Program-made: the position numbers and the translations under genes
From: Emiliania huxleyi CCMP1516
Lineage: Eukaryota; Haptophyta; Isochrysidales; Noelaerhabdaceae
DNA: 64,000 nt
Assembly (NCBI RefSeq): GCF_000372725.1
Contig: NW_005199953.1
Location: 39,499-103,498, forward strand
Direction: 5' to 3'
Notes under the pieces: model-generated
Databases searched by the model: none
What the model saw: the letters and a program-made list of their open reading frames with translations, nothing else
Told to the model about the DNA's origin: nothing
In this document: piece by piece, positions 9,121 through 18,252 of the stretch
Position numbering within the stretch: position 1 is the first letter of the stretch
Layout of the letters: each line of letters starts with the position of its first letter

Positions 9121-11067
9121 TCACGCTGCCTTGCGCGCCCCCTCCCAGTCCCGGATCTGACGGCGCAGCATGTGGTTGGGGGTGAGGTATGGGTGCTCGA
9201 GCGCGCCGCCCGTCAGTGGGCTCGTCGACTTGGTCGCGAGCCAGCGCTCGATCGCCGACCGCTCGTAAGCATGCCCGTCCGCCGCCATCACCGGGTCGCT
9301 CATCACCTCGGTCGTGATTGGGCAGACGAAGTCGTCCGGCGGCTCCTCCTCTCCCTCAGGCCGCGCCTCCGCCGCCGGTGACGAAGCGCCCTCAGCGAAT
9401 CGCGCCTGATCCCCCGCCGCACGCGTCGCCCCGACCTCCAGCCTCGCGCTCTCCTCGAGCGCCGCCGCCAACTCCGCCTCCTCTCCCGTCGCCAGCGCTG
9501 CCTGATCCTCGGGCTCCTGCGACGGCCCAGCGCCGCCCCCGCCGCCCTTCTTCTTCTTCTTCTTCTTCTTTCCCTTCTTCCCCTTGGCACGCTCCCCCGC
9601 CTCCTTCTCCGCCTCCTCCCCCGCTAGCAGCGCCTCGGCATGCCGCGTCGCCTCCGCCTCCGCCGCCGCTCTCTCCGCCTCCCTCGCCGCCGCCTCCGCC
9701 GCCGCCTCAGCCGCCGCATGCTCTTCGAGGGCGCGCACGCACTCGGCGTGGCCATTCTCCTTGGCGTAGTGCAGCGCGGACTTGCCGTTACCAGAGCGCA
9801 GCGTCGTGTCCGCGCCCGCCCGCAGCAAGCGGAGCACGACGGCGGAGTGGCCTTGGCTGGCGGCGCCCATCAGCGCGGTGACGCCGTTGCGGTTCTGCAG
9901 ATTCATCTCGGCGCCGCGCTGCAGCAGCAGCTCGACAACTCGCTCGTAGCCGTAGTAGGCGGCGAGCATCAGCGCGGTGCCGCCGTCGCTGGCCTGCAAG
10001 TTGATCTCCGCGCCTCGCTGCAGCAGCAGCTCGACCACCTGCTCGCAGCCTTGGCCGGCGGCGCAAAACAGCGCGGTGCCACCTTTGCCGTCCTGCTGGT
10101 TGATGTCCGCGCCTCGCTGCAGCAGCAGCTCGATCACCCGCTCGTTGCCCTCCTGGGCGGCTAGCATCAGCGCGGTGATGCCGCTCACATCGCTCGCCCC
10201 GTCGGTCGCGTTGACCCGCCCGCCGCTGTCAAGCCACGACAGCAGCGCCGCTTCGTCGCCTTCGACAACCGCGTTCGCCGCCTCTGAGGGAAGGCTGCCC
10301 AGTGAGCTGGAAGAGACCGCTTTCGCCGCTTCTTCAGGAAGGCCGGAAGAGGCCGCCTCGCCCGAGGAAGCGCCACCCGCCCCTCTCGCCGCCGCCTCGC
10401 GCCGCCCCGCCGTGGCCAATTCCGCGACGTGCTGCCGGAAGGCCTCAAAGCACTCGGCGTGGCCCTCCTCCTTGGCCCACTGCAGCGCTGTCTTGCCGCT
10501 CGCACTGCGCGCCGACGTGTCTGCGCCCGCACGCAGCAGGCGGAGCACGACGGCGGGGTGGCCTTGGATGGCGGCGCCCATCAGCGCGGTGCGGCCGTCG
10601 CTGTCTTGCAGGTTGACCTGCGCGCCGCGCTGAAGCAGTAGCTCGACCACCCGCTCGCAGCCGTGGTAGGCGGCGTGAATCAGCGCGGTGCCGCCTTTGC
10701 TCCTCTGCAAGTTGATCTCCGCGCTGCGCTGCAGCAGCAGCTCGACCACCCGCTCGCGGCCGTAGGCGGCGGCGTCCATCAGCGCGGTGACGCCGTTGCT
10801 GGCCTGCTGGTTGATCTCCGCGCCTCGCTGCAGCAGCAGCTCGACCACCCGCTCGTGGCCGTGGTGGGCGGCAAACATCAGCGTGGTGATGCCGCTCGCC
10901 CCGTCGGTCGCATTGACCTGCCCGCCGCTGTCAAGCCACGCCAGCAGCGCCGCCTCGTCGCCTTGGAGAGCTGCTGTCGCGGCCTCTGCGGGAAGCCTGC
11001 CCAGTAAGCTGGAAGAGGCCGCGTCACTCGCTCCCGCCGCCGCCTCGCCAAAGATGCCCGCCACCAT
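9121..11067 (-). CDS. Ankyrin-repeat U-box protein
   Basis: Probable E3 ubiquitin ligase of 648 residues in a single exon. Two ankyrin blocks (about residues 30-215 and 262-445) made of units such as GHERVVELLLQRGAEIN are separated by an Ala/Ser-rich linker. They are followed by an Ala/Glu helical stretch (447-490), a Lys run (about 500-513) and a C-terminal U-box (about 575-645) with the typical FVCPITTEVMSDPVMAADGH and YERSAIERWL motifs. The U-box would recruit an E2 enzyme; the ankyrins would choose the substrate. The two ankyrin blocks are near copies of each other, showing internal duplication. The ATG at 11067 is the only Met before the first repeat. A hairpin lies just upstream (11073-11118). 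Confidence 0.85.
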   Translation of the reverse strand: MVAGIFGEAAAGASDAASSSLLGRLPAEAATAALQGDEAALLAWLDSGGQVNATDGASGITTLMFAAHHGHERVVELLLQRGAEINQQASNGVTALMDAAAYGRERVVELLLQRSAEINLQRSKGGTALIHAAYHGCERVVELLLQRGAQVNLQDSDGRTALMGAAIQGHPAVVLRLLRAGADTSARSASGKTALQWAKEEGHAECFEAFRQHVAELATAGRREAAARGAGGASSGEAASSGLPEEAAKAVSSSSLGSLPSEAANAVVEGDEAALLSWLDSGGRVNATDGASDVSGITALMLAAQEGNERVIELLLQRGADINQQDGKGGTALFCAAGQGCEQVVELLLQRGAEINLQASDGGTALMLAAYYGYERVVELLLQRGAEMNLQNRNGVTALMGAASQGHSAVVLRLLRAGADTTLRSGNGKSALHYAKENGHAECVRALEEHAAAEAAAEAAAREAERAAAEAEATRHAEALLAGEEAEKEAGERAKGKKGKKKKKKKKGGGGGAGPSQEPEDQAALATGEEAELAAALEESARLEVGATRAAGDQARFAEGASSPAAEARPEGEEEPPDDFVCPITTEVMSDPVMAADGHAYERSAIERWLATKSTSPLTGGALEHPYLTPNHMLRRQIRDWEGARKAA

Positions 11068-11072
11068 TCAGG

Positions 11073-11118
11073 GTTCAGGCTCTTCGTGGGTGCGCACCGC
11101 TCGAAGAAGAGCCTGAAC
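11073..11118 (-). promoter_or_regulatory. 5' leader hairpin next to start codon
   Basis: A 13-bp perfect inverted repeat (GTTCAGGCTCTTC at 11073-11085 and GAAGAGCCTGAAC at 11106-11118) has a 20-base loop. It ends five bases upstream of the ATG of the U-box gene, so if transcribed it would form a stable stem right before the start codon and could restrain translation. Confidence 0.5.
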
Positions 11119-11523
11119 GAGGGTGGCGCAGCGCGGCGCGTGCGGCGTGCCGCCGTGCCAGCGTGCCACTGTTAGGAGCGGATCCGTAGTTAGTCGTGCT
11201 CACGCCGCCATCGTGTCCTGACTGACCTGATAAAAATGTTTCCAAGGGGTCACGACACGCACCGACCCTTCACGAACCGAAAGGCTGCACCCGGGGAAGG
11301 CACAGTAATCCGGGCACGTGTTGGGCGCCCCGTTCCGTCTGGGGCTAGGTCGGCTCAGGGCCCCGTCCACCTCCCTCCCACTTGGCACGTGATGATGCGG
11401 AGATGCCACCCAGGCCAGCCAGGGCAGGGGCGGAGGGCGAGCCTGTGGTAGCGAGATAGAAAGAAAGAAAAGGAGGGGTTTGTGTTTCTTGCCTGTACCC
11501 CCCCTTGAAGTCGATCGCCTGCA
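11119..11523. other. Intergenic between divergent genes
   Basis: Spacer between the U-box gene (minus) and the Popeye-like gene (plus). A purine stretch (GATAGAAAGAAAGAAAAGG, near 11454) lies about 70 bases before the plus-strand start. Nothing else recognised. Confidence 0.4.
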
Positions 11524-12567
11524 ATGGCCTCCTATGTGGCGACCGGCGTGCCGCACGCATACAACTGGCTCTTTAATATTTTTCTCTTTCTCGCTGCTTT
11601 GTTCTCAGACCTGCTGCTCATCAAAAGCTGCCTGGCTGCGGGCTTCATGTGGATGGTGATCTTGGCGGCGACAGGCAATCCACAGCACGGAGATGGATGG
11701 GCTTCGACGTCGGAGCCACGGGTGCTGCTCCTTGACATGCTGTGCTGGGGGACTCTGAACTTCATCATGAACTCAATCGTCGTGGCGCTCTTGCTGCGCG
11801 ACGAGCGCACGGTCCACTTCAAGACCGAGGAGGAGGAGCGGACGTGGCGCTTCTTCTACCGGCGCTCCGGCATGAATCGGCTGGAGTTCGAGCAGGTGGT
11901 GCGACGCGGCGAGTTCGTCACCATCAAGGCCGGGGAGAGCATCGTCGGCCACCACGAGTACCTTCAAAGCTTCTTCTTGCTCGTTGAAGGCGTGGCCGAG
12001 CTCGAGGTATCGCATGACAGCAAGCAGGAGCCGAAGAGGCGGCGAGTCTTCAGCGGCACGCTTTTCGATCTCAATATTGCCAACGTGTTTGGCATACGGG
12101 TCGGACTCTTGTCGACGACGCACTTCGCGGCCACAGCCGTCACCGACTGCCGTCTCCTGAAGTGGAGCTTCGAGATGATGGACGAGATGGCCACCAAGCT
12201 GGCGCCCTGCATTCCTGCCTTCTGGCGCAACATGCTGCTGTACCAGGTCAGCCAGTCGCTCTTCCTCGCGGACAGCGACGGCGATGTGCCCTCGGAATCT
12301 GCGACTGGCGCGGCGGAGCGCGATGGGTGGGCCTTGGGCACTTGCCGGTCGCTTGACTTCGACGCGCCGCTCACCGATGCCGAACAGGGCAAGAAGTCCT
12401 TCTTCCAGTGGCTCTGGCAGTCGATGCACCCGTTTCCGTATCCTGGCCTCCGGCACAACGGACTCGGGACGTCAGGCATCGCGGCGCGTACGCGGTTGCA
12501 GCTGCTGAAAGACGCCAACAACCAGCGGGAGACGCTGCGTCTGACGCGTGTTTCAACTACGATGTAA
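11524..12567 (+). CDS. Popeye-domain-like membrane protein
   Basis: A 347-residue protein with three N-terminal hydrophobic segments (about 12-32, 35-52, 66-92), then a cyclic-nucleotide-binding-like fold starting at RTWRFFYRRSGM, with KAGESIVG and FFLLVEGVAELEV. Three helices followed by such a domain is the layout of Popeye (POPDC) proteins, which bind cAMP and act at membranes. I see no clear DSPE-type cAMP signature, so binding is unproven. The C-terminal 90 residues are polar and unlike the family. Single exon, ATG 11524. A divergent cNMP-binding protein outside the Popeye family is the alternative. Confidence 0.6.
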   Translation: MASYVATGVPHAYNWLFNIFLFLAALFSDLLLIKSCLAAGFMWMVILAATGNPQHGDGWASTSEPRVLLLDMLCWGTLNFIMNSIVVALLLRDERTVHFKTEEEERTWRFFYRRSGMNRLEFEQVVRRGEFVTIKAGESIVGHHEYLQSFFLLVEGVAELEVSHDSKQEPKRRRVFSGTLFDLNIANVFGIRVGLLSTTHFAATAVTDCRLLKWSFEMMDEMATKLAPCIPAFWRNMLLYQVSQSLFLADSDGDVPSESATGAAERDGWALGTCRSLDFDAPLTDAEQGKKSFFQWLWQSMHPFPYPGLRHNGLGTSGIAARTRLQLLKDANNQRETLRLTRVSTTM

Positions 12568-13038
12568 CATTGTTGATACTTGGGGCGCCCCCTCTGGCGC
12601 CCTAACGCTTCGCGGCAAACCTGCGCGACTCTCGGTGGGGCGTCAGCGGTCTCGGTGCTGGGGCTTCATGGATCATGCGGCCGCGTCCGAGACTGCGCCC
12701 GACGGCGGACGGGGCGGGTGATGGTGGACCCAGCCGAGGCGCCCGGCCAATGGGAGCCGGCGGCAGTCGGGACCCTCCCGGCGCCTGGCTGGGTCGACGT
12801 GCTTGCTCTTCTCCCTCCCTCTCTCCTCCTCCTCCTGTGTCGCTCTTGTCTAGTGTCGTGCGTGATTCGTTCGCTGTATACTTGTGGCGTTCGGCGCGGA
12901 CAACTTCCGCTAGGCTTTCTCGAGTTACGTGTACACGATTCGTTGTGTGCTGTATCATTGTAATCAGGTCGAAATTATTTTTCCCCTGAATCGTGTCGTG
13001 CCACGCAGACGAAATTCTTTTTCGCGATTTTCGCTGTT
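12568..13038. other. Intergenic / 3' region
   Basis: No gene seen. GATTCGTTGTGTG and GTATCATT near 12938 match the phrase near 8766. Confidence 0.4.
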
Positions 13039-13044
13039 TTTCGC

Positions 13045-14100
13045 GGAGGGCGCCTGGGTCTAAATTTAGTGCGGTGTGAAGTGTTTATCTACTGCATCTT
13101 TAGCGCACTTTAGCGCAAATTTAGCGCGAATTTAGCGCAACTTTAGTGCAAATTTAGCGCAAATTTAGCGCAAATTTAGTGCGACTTTACATCCAGATTT
13201 AGCGAGGTTTAGTGCGTCTTTAGTCCAGCCGCGCAGTAGGATCCAGCCGCAGCCCCTCGCTGGGCCTCCCTCCCCCTGTCCCCCTGCAGTCCCCTGCCCA
13301 CTCGCAAAAGTTCCCCGTCCCGTCCCCAACCGAACGAAGAAAACCCGGTGTATTTGCCATTGCACTTAGGAGGAGGTGCATGCCTGGGGCTGGATCCAAC
13401 ATGCTACGAGTACACGCGTATGTAAAGCTGCTTGCGGTGACTACATGGATCATGGCCATTTGGCCGTTTCTGTCATCGTGGTCTGGATCCTTCATCCTTT
13501 GCGCTTTGGTTCAACATTGGTTTTGAAATTCCAACACCGACCCTCACCTCTACTCTATTACAGCTGGTGGTCACGGGCACAGCATGGGTTGTGCGGTCGG
13601 AGGTGGTGCTTGCTTGCGGTGGCGCATTCAACTGTGCTGGTCCTCCTCTCGGGAATCGGTGCTGTGCCTGTGCTCAGTCGGGAGATCTTGCTCTGGAGGG
13701 CGGCATATCTAGCCTCACTGGGAGCCTGCCTTTGGGTCATGAGGGCAGGGGCCAGGCATCTCCTGTGGTGCATTCTTGGCAGCCAAGGAGCAAAGCACGC
13801 GGCCCTGGCTAGCTGTGGTGTGGCCGGGAAGCCGTGCTAAAGGTGCGTGCCCGCACTAAAGATGCGGGACCCACACTAAATGTACTGCAGCTGCCCGCAC
13901 CTAAAGTGAACTAAATGTGGCGCTAAATTGGAGATAAAACACACTAAATATGTGCTAAATATGTGCTAAATTTGCACTAAATTTGCACTAAATTTGCGTT
14001 AAAGTCGCACTATATACGCACTCGAACACGCACTAAATAGCGCACTAAACTATCACTAAAGTTCATTCACACGCTCTAAATTTAGACCCAGGCGCCCTCC
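13045..14100. mobile_element. Foldback transposable element with TIRs and 6-bp target duplication
   Basis: The ends are perfect 25-bp inverted repeats: left GGAGGGCGCCTGGGTC then TAAATTTAG, right the reverse complement ending GGCGCCCTCC. TTTCGC stands on both sides (13039-13044 and 14101-14106), which looks like a 6-bp target-site duplication. Both arms (about 13065-13230 and 13845-14085) are long arrays of short words, TTTAGCGCAAA on the left and CACTAAATTTGC on the right, so the whole element could fold back. The centre (about 13240-13840) is unrelated and holds one 154-codon plus-strand frame (13376-13840) with no recognisable domain. There is no transposase, so it would be non-autonomous. 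Confidence 0.85.
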
Positions 14101-14151
14101 TTTCGCGGCTTCTGCCCCGTGAGCTCACTGCATCCGACGATCCGACGACAT

Positions 14152-16552
14152 ATGAGGTGTCTTCACTACGCCAGCATCATCGCGTGGTTCGGCACGGCCA
14201 TCCTCTTCGGCGTCTTCTTCAACAAGCCGCCGCCGGAGCTCCCACCTCCTCCAGACACGTGCTCACGGAGGGGCTTCCTCTGGCGCAAGTGCTCCGACGG
14301 CTGTGTGCGCCAGGGCAGCGTCTGTGTGCCGGACCGGCGGCTGTACGCTGGCCTCCGGATGCCAATGGGCGTGACCGAGGTGTCGCGCCGGCCCTCGCCC
14401 GCCCGCGCGCACGACCTGATGAAGAAGCGGTCGGTGCCAAACTGCCTCGCCGCGGCCGACATCTTTGAGGCCGCGGCGAGGGCGGCGCACGCCGACGCGG
14501 TGGCGGCGGCGGAGCTGAAGCTGATGGCGGGCAACGCGCTCAACTGCGCCATGCGCATCCGCGGCAGCGGCAACATCCTTCTCCTCGACGGCACCCTCGA
14601 CACACCCGCCAACAAGAAGTTTTGGGGCGCGCGGCTGCCCTCCCCTACCCCACGGTACCCCAGCCCACCCTCCCCTACCCCACGGTACCCGAACCCAACC
14701 TCCCCTACCCCACGGTACCCGAACCCAACCTCCCCTACCCCACGGTACCCGAACCCACCGTCCCCTACCCCACGGTGACCCGAACCCACCGTCCCCTACC
14801 CCACGGTACCCGAACCCAACCTCCCCTACCCCACGGTACCCGAACCCAACCTCCCCTACCCCACGGTACCTGAACCCAACCTCCCCTACCCCACGGTACC
14901 CGAACCCAACCTCCCCTACCCCACAGTACCCGAACCCAACCTCCCCTACCCCACGGTACCCGAACCCACCGTCCCCTACCCCACGGTACCCGAACCCACC
15001 ACGTAGGCGAGCACGGGCCGCGCGCACTCGCGCTCGTCCAGGCGCGCATTCTCTAAATGATGAGTCTCGCTCTCCCTTGCACACAAGAAGGGGCCTCTGC
15101 GGAATGAAATGCGGAGGCGGCAGGGGGAGCGACCGCTGACGGGGAGGGGAGTGACCCGTGTTTGCTCGTCCAGGCTGCGCGCGCCGCGCACGCGCCGTAC
15201 CGAACCAGCGCGAGCGCCGCCGCGGCAGAGATGGACGCCTTCATGTACTCGTCCGCATCCAAGGGCATCGTACGGCAGGCGCTCTCCAAACTACCCCCCA
15301 TCTCCCCCCTCTCTTCCCCTATCTCCCGCGCACCCGTAGTGCGGCAGGCGCTCTTCATCTCTCCCCACATCTCCCCACATCTCCACCTATCTCCTAATCT
15401 CTCCCGCGCACTCGTCGTGCGGCAGGCGCTCCCCACATCTCCCCCTAATCTCCCCCTGCCTCCCCCTATCTCCTGCGCACTCGTTATGCGGCAGGCGCTC
15501 ACCGGCGCTGGCGCAACCTTCAAGTCGCTGGCAGAGCAGGCGCGCTCCCCTACCCCTTCGGTACCCGAACCCACCCTCCCCATACCCCACGATACCGAAC
15601 CCACCCTCCCCTACCCCACGCTACTTAACCCACCCTCCCCTACCCCTCGGTACCCGAACCCACCCTCCCCACACCCCACACAACCCGAACCCACCCTCCC
15701 CACACCCCACGCAACCCGAACCCATGTAGCTCGTGAGCGAGCACGGGCCGTGGGACGGCCACGTCGGCCACTGCTACCTCGGAGGCTTCTTCGCCGTCGC
15801 GCCGTGGCCACTCGGCGACAGGAGGCGCGCGCTGCAGGAGATGGAGTCGGCCTTCGAGGCGGCGCCGCGCACGCGCCGGAACGGTGACTGCACACGCCTA
15901 GATGCGGCAGACCTCCCCCATATCTCGACGCCCAGATGCGGCAGATCTCCGCATATCTCGAGGCCTAGATGCGGCAGATCTCCTCATCTCCATGCTACCA
16001 CACCTGCCTGCTCCCATCTCCCCCTATCTCCCCCTATCTCCCCCCTATCTCCCCCCTATCTCCCCCTATCTCCCCCTATCTCCCCAGGCTACTACACCTG
16101 CCTGCTCCGCTACCAGCACGAGGACTTCCCGGGCGCGGCGGCGGCGTGCGACGCGGCGCTGCGCAGCGGCGCGTGCGACGGGTCAGCCGCCTCCAGATAT
16201 GGGGAGATATGGGGGAGATATGGGGCTGTATGGCGCGTGCGACGGGTCAGCCGCCTCCAGATATGGGGAGATATGGGGGAGATATGGGGAGATATGGGGA
16301 GGGGGGGGCTGACGCGTGCCGAGCACACAGCGACACCACGCACACGGCTGCAGCCGGCCGTATCCGAGCCGTGTCCACAGCGATCGAACACCGGCACGAG
16401 GTCGGTGTACCTTAAGGTATACTCGTAGCCTTGCTCACCCCCGTCGCCCCCGCGGCCGACACACCAGGCCGACCACCCCGGACTACTGCGACCGGCTCAC
16501 GGAGGAGACGAGGAGGCTGCTGGCGCTGGCCTCGCGCGCCGCCGCGCAGTGA
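14152..16552 (+). CDS. TPR-like protein with N-terminal membrane anchor, six exons
   Basis: Exons joining in phase: 14152-14628, 15174-15278, 15495-15539, 15730-15883, 16088-16181, 16468-16552; about 319 residues. Residues 5-25 form a hydrophobic anchor, followed by a Pro-rich and Cys-containing segment. The C-terminal half has helix-pair patterns like tetratricopeptide repeats (GHCYLGGFFAVAP, ALQEMESAFEAAP, CLLRYQHEDFPGAAAACDAAL). The function is unknown; TPRs usually bind other proteins. The first three introns appear to use GC donors, the last two GT. Intron 2 has CGGCAGGCGCTC at both ends and two more copies inside. Intron 5 contains a second copy of its own 5' exon-intron boundary (about 16168-16200 and 16233-16262). 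Introns hold a 30-bp minisatellite and CTCCCCTAT repeats. The end of exon 1 is the least certain boundary. Confidence 0.6.
14637..15000. repeat. 30-bp intronic minisatellite
   Basis: About twelve tandem copies of a 30-bp unit (ACCTCCCCTACCCCACGG then TACCCGAACCCA) lie in intron 1 of the TPR-like gene. The unit is a multiple of three, so it reads as Pro-rich decapeptides until a TGA near 14777. The pyrimidine bias lies on the coding strand. Confidence 0.8.
15545..15725. repeat. Degenerate second array of the 30-bp unit
   Basis: About six diverged copies of the same unit as at 14637 occur in intron 3 of the same gene. The arrays share the words CCCTACCCC and GAACCCACCCT, so one probably seeded the other. 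Confidence 0.7.
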
Positions 16553-16742
16553 CGCGTCGCGTCGCGGCGGCGGGCTGGTGTGGGGGAGGGCATGGGCTGT
16601 GGGTCGCGGCGAGGTGTGTCCACTGATGTTAGGACATGCCCCGCCTCAGAGCTTAAACCCGAGCCCTCAAGTTGAGACGGCTCATAGGCTGTCCGTGCGT
16701 CTGTATGATGTATGCTGTATATGAACTCCAACACACACTCAG

Positions 16743-17891
16743 TCACAGAGTGGCACGAAGCGGGGTGATACCCGACGAGAAAAGAACCCGACGAGCGCGC
16801 GGATGTTCTTCAGTACGCCCCCGTTCGCCCCACCCCTCGCCACCATCAGCGCAATGCCGATTCCACAGTACCACGTCTTCTCGGAAGACGCGCGCGATGA
16901 GGCTCGTGTTGTATGCCCGTGTGTCGTTGTACGTGTGTGTGCTCCTGCGGTTCGCTGCTGCATCCTGCGTTGTCTCCTCGTCTGTGACAGTTGTGTTGCA
17001 AAGGTGGTTCAGTGCCCGCCCCCAACGCAAGTTGGTCAGGGTTGCATTCTCCGAGACGCAGACAATGAGAGTCGATGGCCGAATCCAGAACGCCTGAGGC
17101 CACAGCAGAACTCGCATCCTCACGCGGACCCGCCTGTTCACCTCGCGCCTGGTGCATTCTGCGCCGCCGCCACAAGCCGCCTCGATGGGCGCATAGAAAC
17201 CGTCGAGATTCGTCAGGTTGCGGTTGATGGTAAAGTCCCTGCGGGACATGGCGTGCGCTTCCTGCGACGCATACCTCGTGTACGGATGTCGCAGGCCAGC
17301 CACGGGAACGCCTTGGAATGAGGCGGCGATGCAGTTTGAGATATTGTAGCACCCTCCGTCATGATTTACCACCCGAACGCAGCCACCCCAACCTGACACG
17401 CGTTCGAGGCGAGCAGGTCAATACAATCGCCGGGGCCGGACTGGTAGCTGACCGGTCAGTCTCTCGTCAGATCTAGGGTGTGTCTCACTGTGGATGGCTC
17501 CCAGCACAGAGGTACTGCCCGTCTTGGTGGAGCGCATGAACAGCACGCGTCCCTCGTTCAAAGCGTTCTTTGCGACAGCCGTAGAGGACGGCGGAGGAGG
17601 AGGTTCCCCTCTGCTGACCACATCGCCCCTTCCTCGCAGTGCGATGCTGGGGACGCAGTCGCACCGACACCCTTCTGCGTCACAACGGCCGGGATCCGTG
17701 GCGTCCCAATCGTCACAACGGCGGTTGCATCTGAAATGGCCCTGACAGCCGCGAGAAATCCAGAGTGTCGCGTTCGTGGCATCTCCGATGCACCCAAAGT
17801 TGCCACCAGAAACACAGCGAGTCCGGCTCAGTTGCCTCGCGAGCGACGCGTGGCAGCTGACCTCGGTGGGAATACGCTCGGCATGCGTCAT
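16743..17891 (-). CDS. Sulfotransferase with N-terminal Cys-rich module
   Basis: Probable PAPS-dependent carbohydrate sulfotransferase, about 350 residues from exons 17891-17489 and 17392-16743 (96-bp GT-AG intron, donor GTGAGA; phase restores IHS then WGGCVRVVNHDGG). The 5'-phosphosulfate loop is RSTKTGSTS and the 3'-phosphate motif is GLRHPYTRYASQ, with several N-glycosylation sequons after it, as in Golgi enzymes. Before the loop lies a Cys-rich module (SLARQLSRTRC, FGCIGD, LWISRGCQGHFRCN) that also occurs in the divergent neighbour. No signal anchor is visible, so an upstream exon is likely; the start at 17891 follows a CAG that could be an acceptor. Confidence 0.65.
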
Positions 17892-18252
17892 CTGAGGGAG
17901 ACGCACGACGTATCGATTTTTTGCCGCAGACTATCCGAGAGCTAGCGTGGGCCTTGATGCTTGTGGACCGTCGCCCCCGCGGGCCGCGGCACTGGTGTTG
18001 GTACTGGTTGGTGGGAAGCTCGACGCGGTAAACATGTAGGAACGCGAGAATTTTTGATTTTCGAGAATTGGCACTGCGGGGCCCCCGGAGGCGCAGAGGG
18101 GCCCCCGGAGGGATGCACAACCGCTCCACGCCACGCCGCTTGCGGCGCTCCTATCCCCACAGCTCCGCTGATTTGGGGCCTCGCGTTATTATTATTCAAG
18201 GAAGGATCCCTGCTTCAGAAACTTGCCAACCGTATTGCAATAACACGTTGGC
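17892..18252. promoter_or_regulatory. Spacer between divergent sulfotransferases
   Basis: The 361-bp interval between the two start codons must hold both leaders or missing first exons. GGGGCCCCCGGAG is directly repeated near 18077 and 18099. No known promoter motif is clear. Confidence 0.35.

Noticed and set aside
13376..13840. 154-codon frame inside the foldback element as a transposase
   Set aside because: No catalytic motif; random-looking sequence with many Cys and Trp; the element is better seen as non-autonomous.
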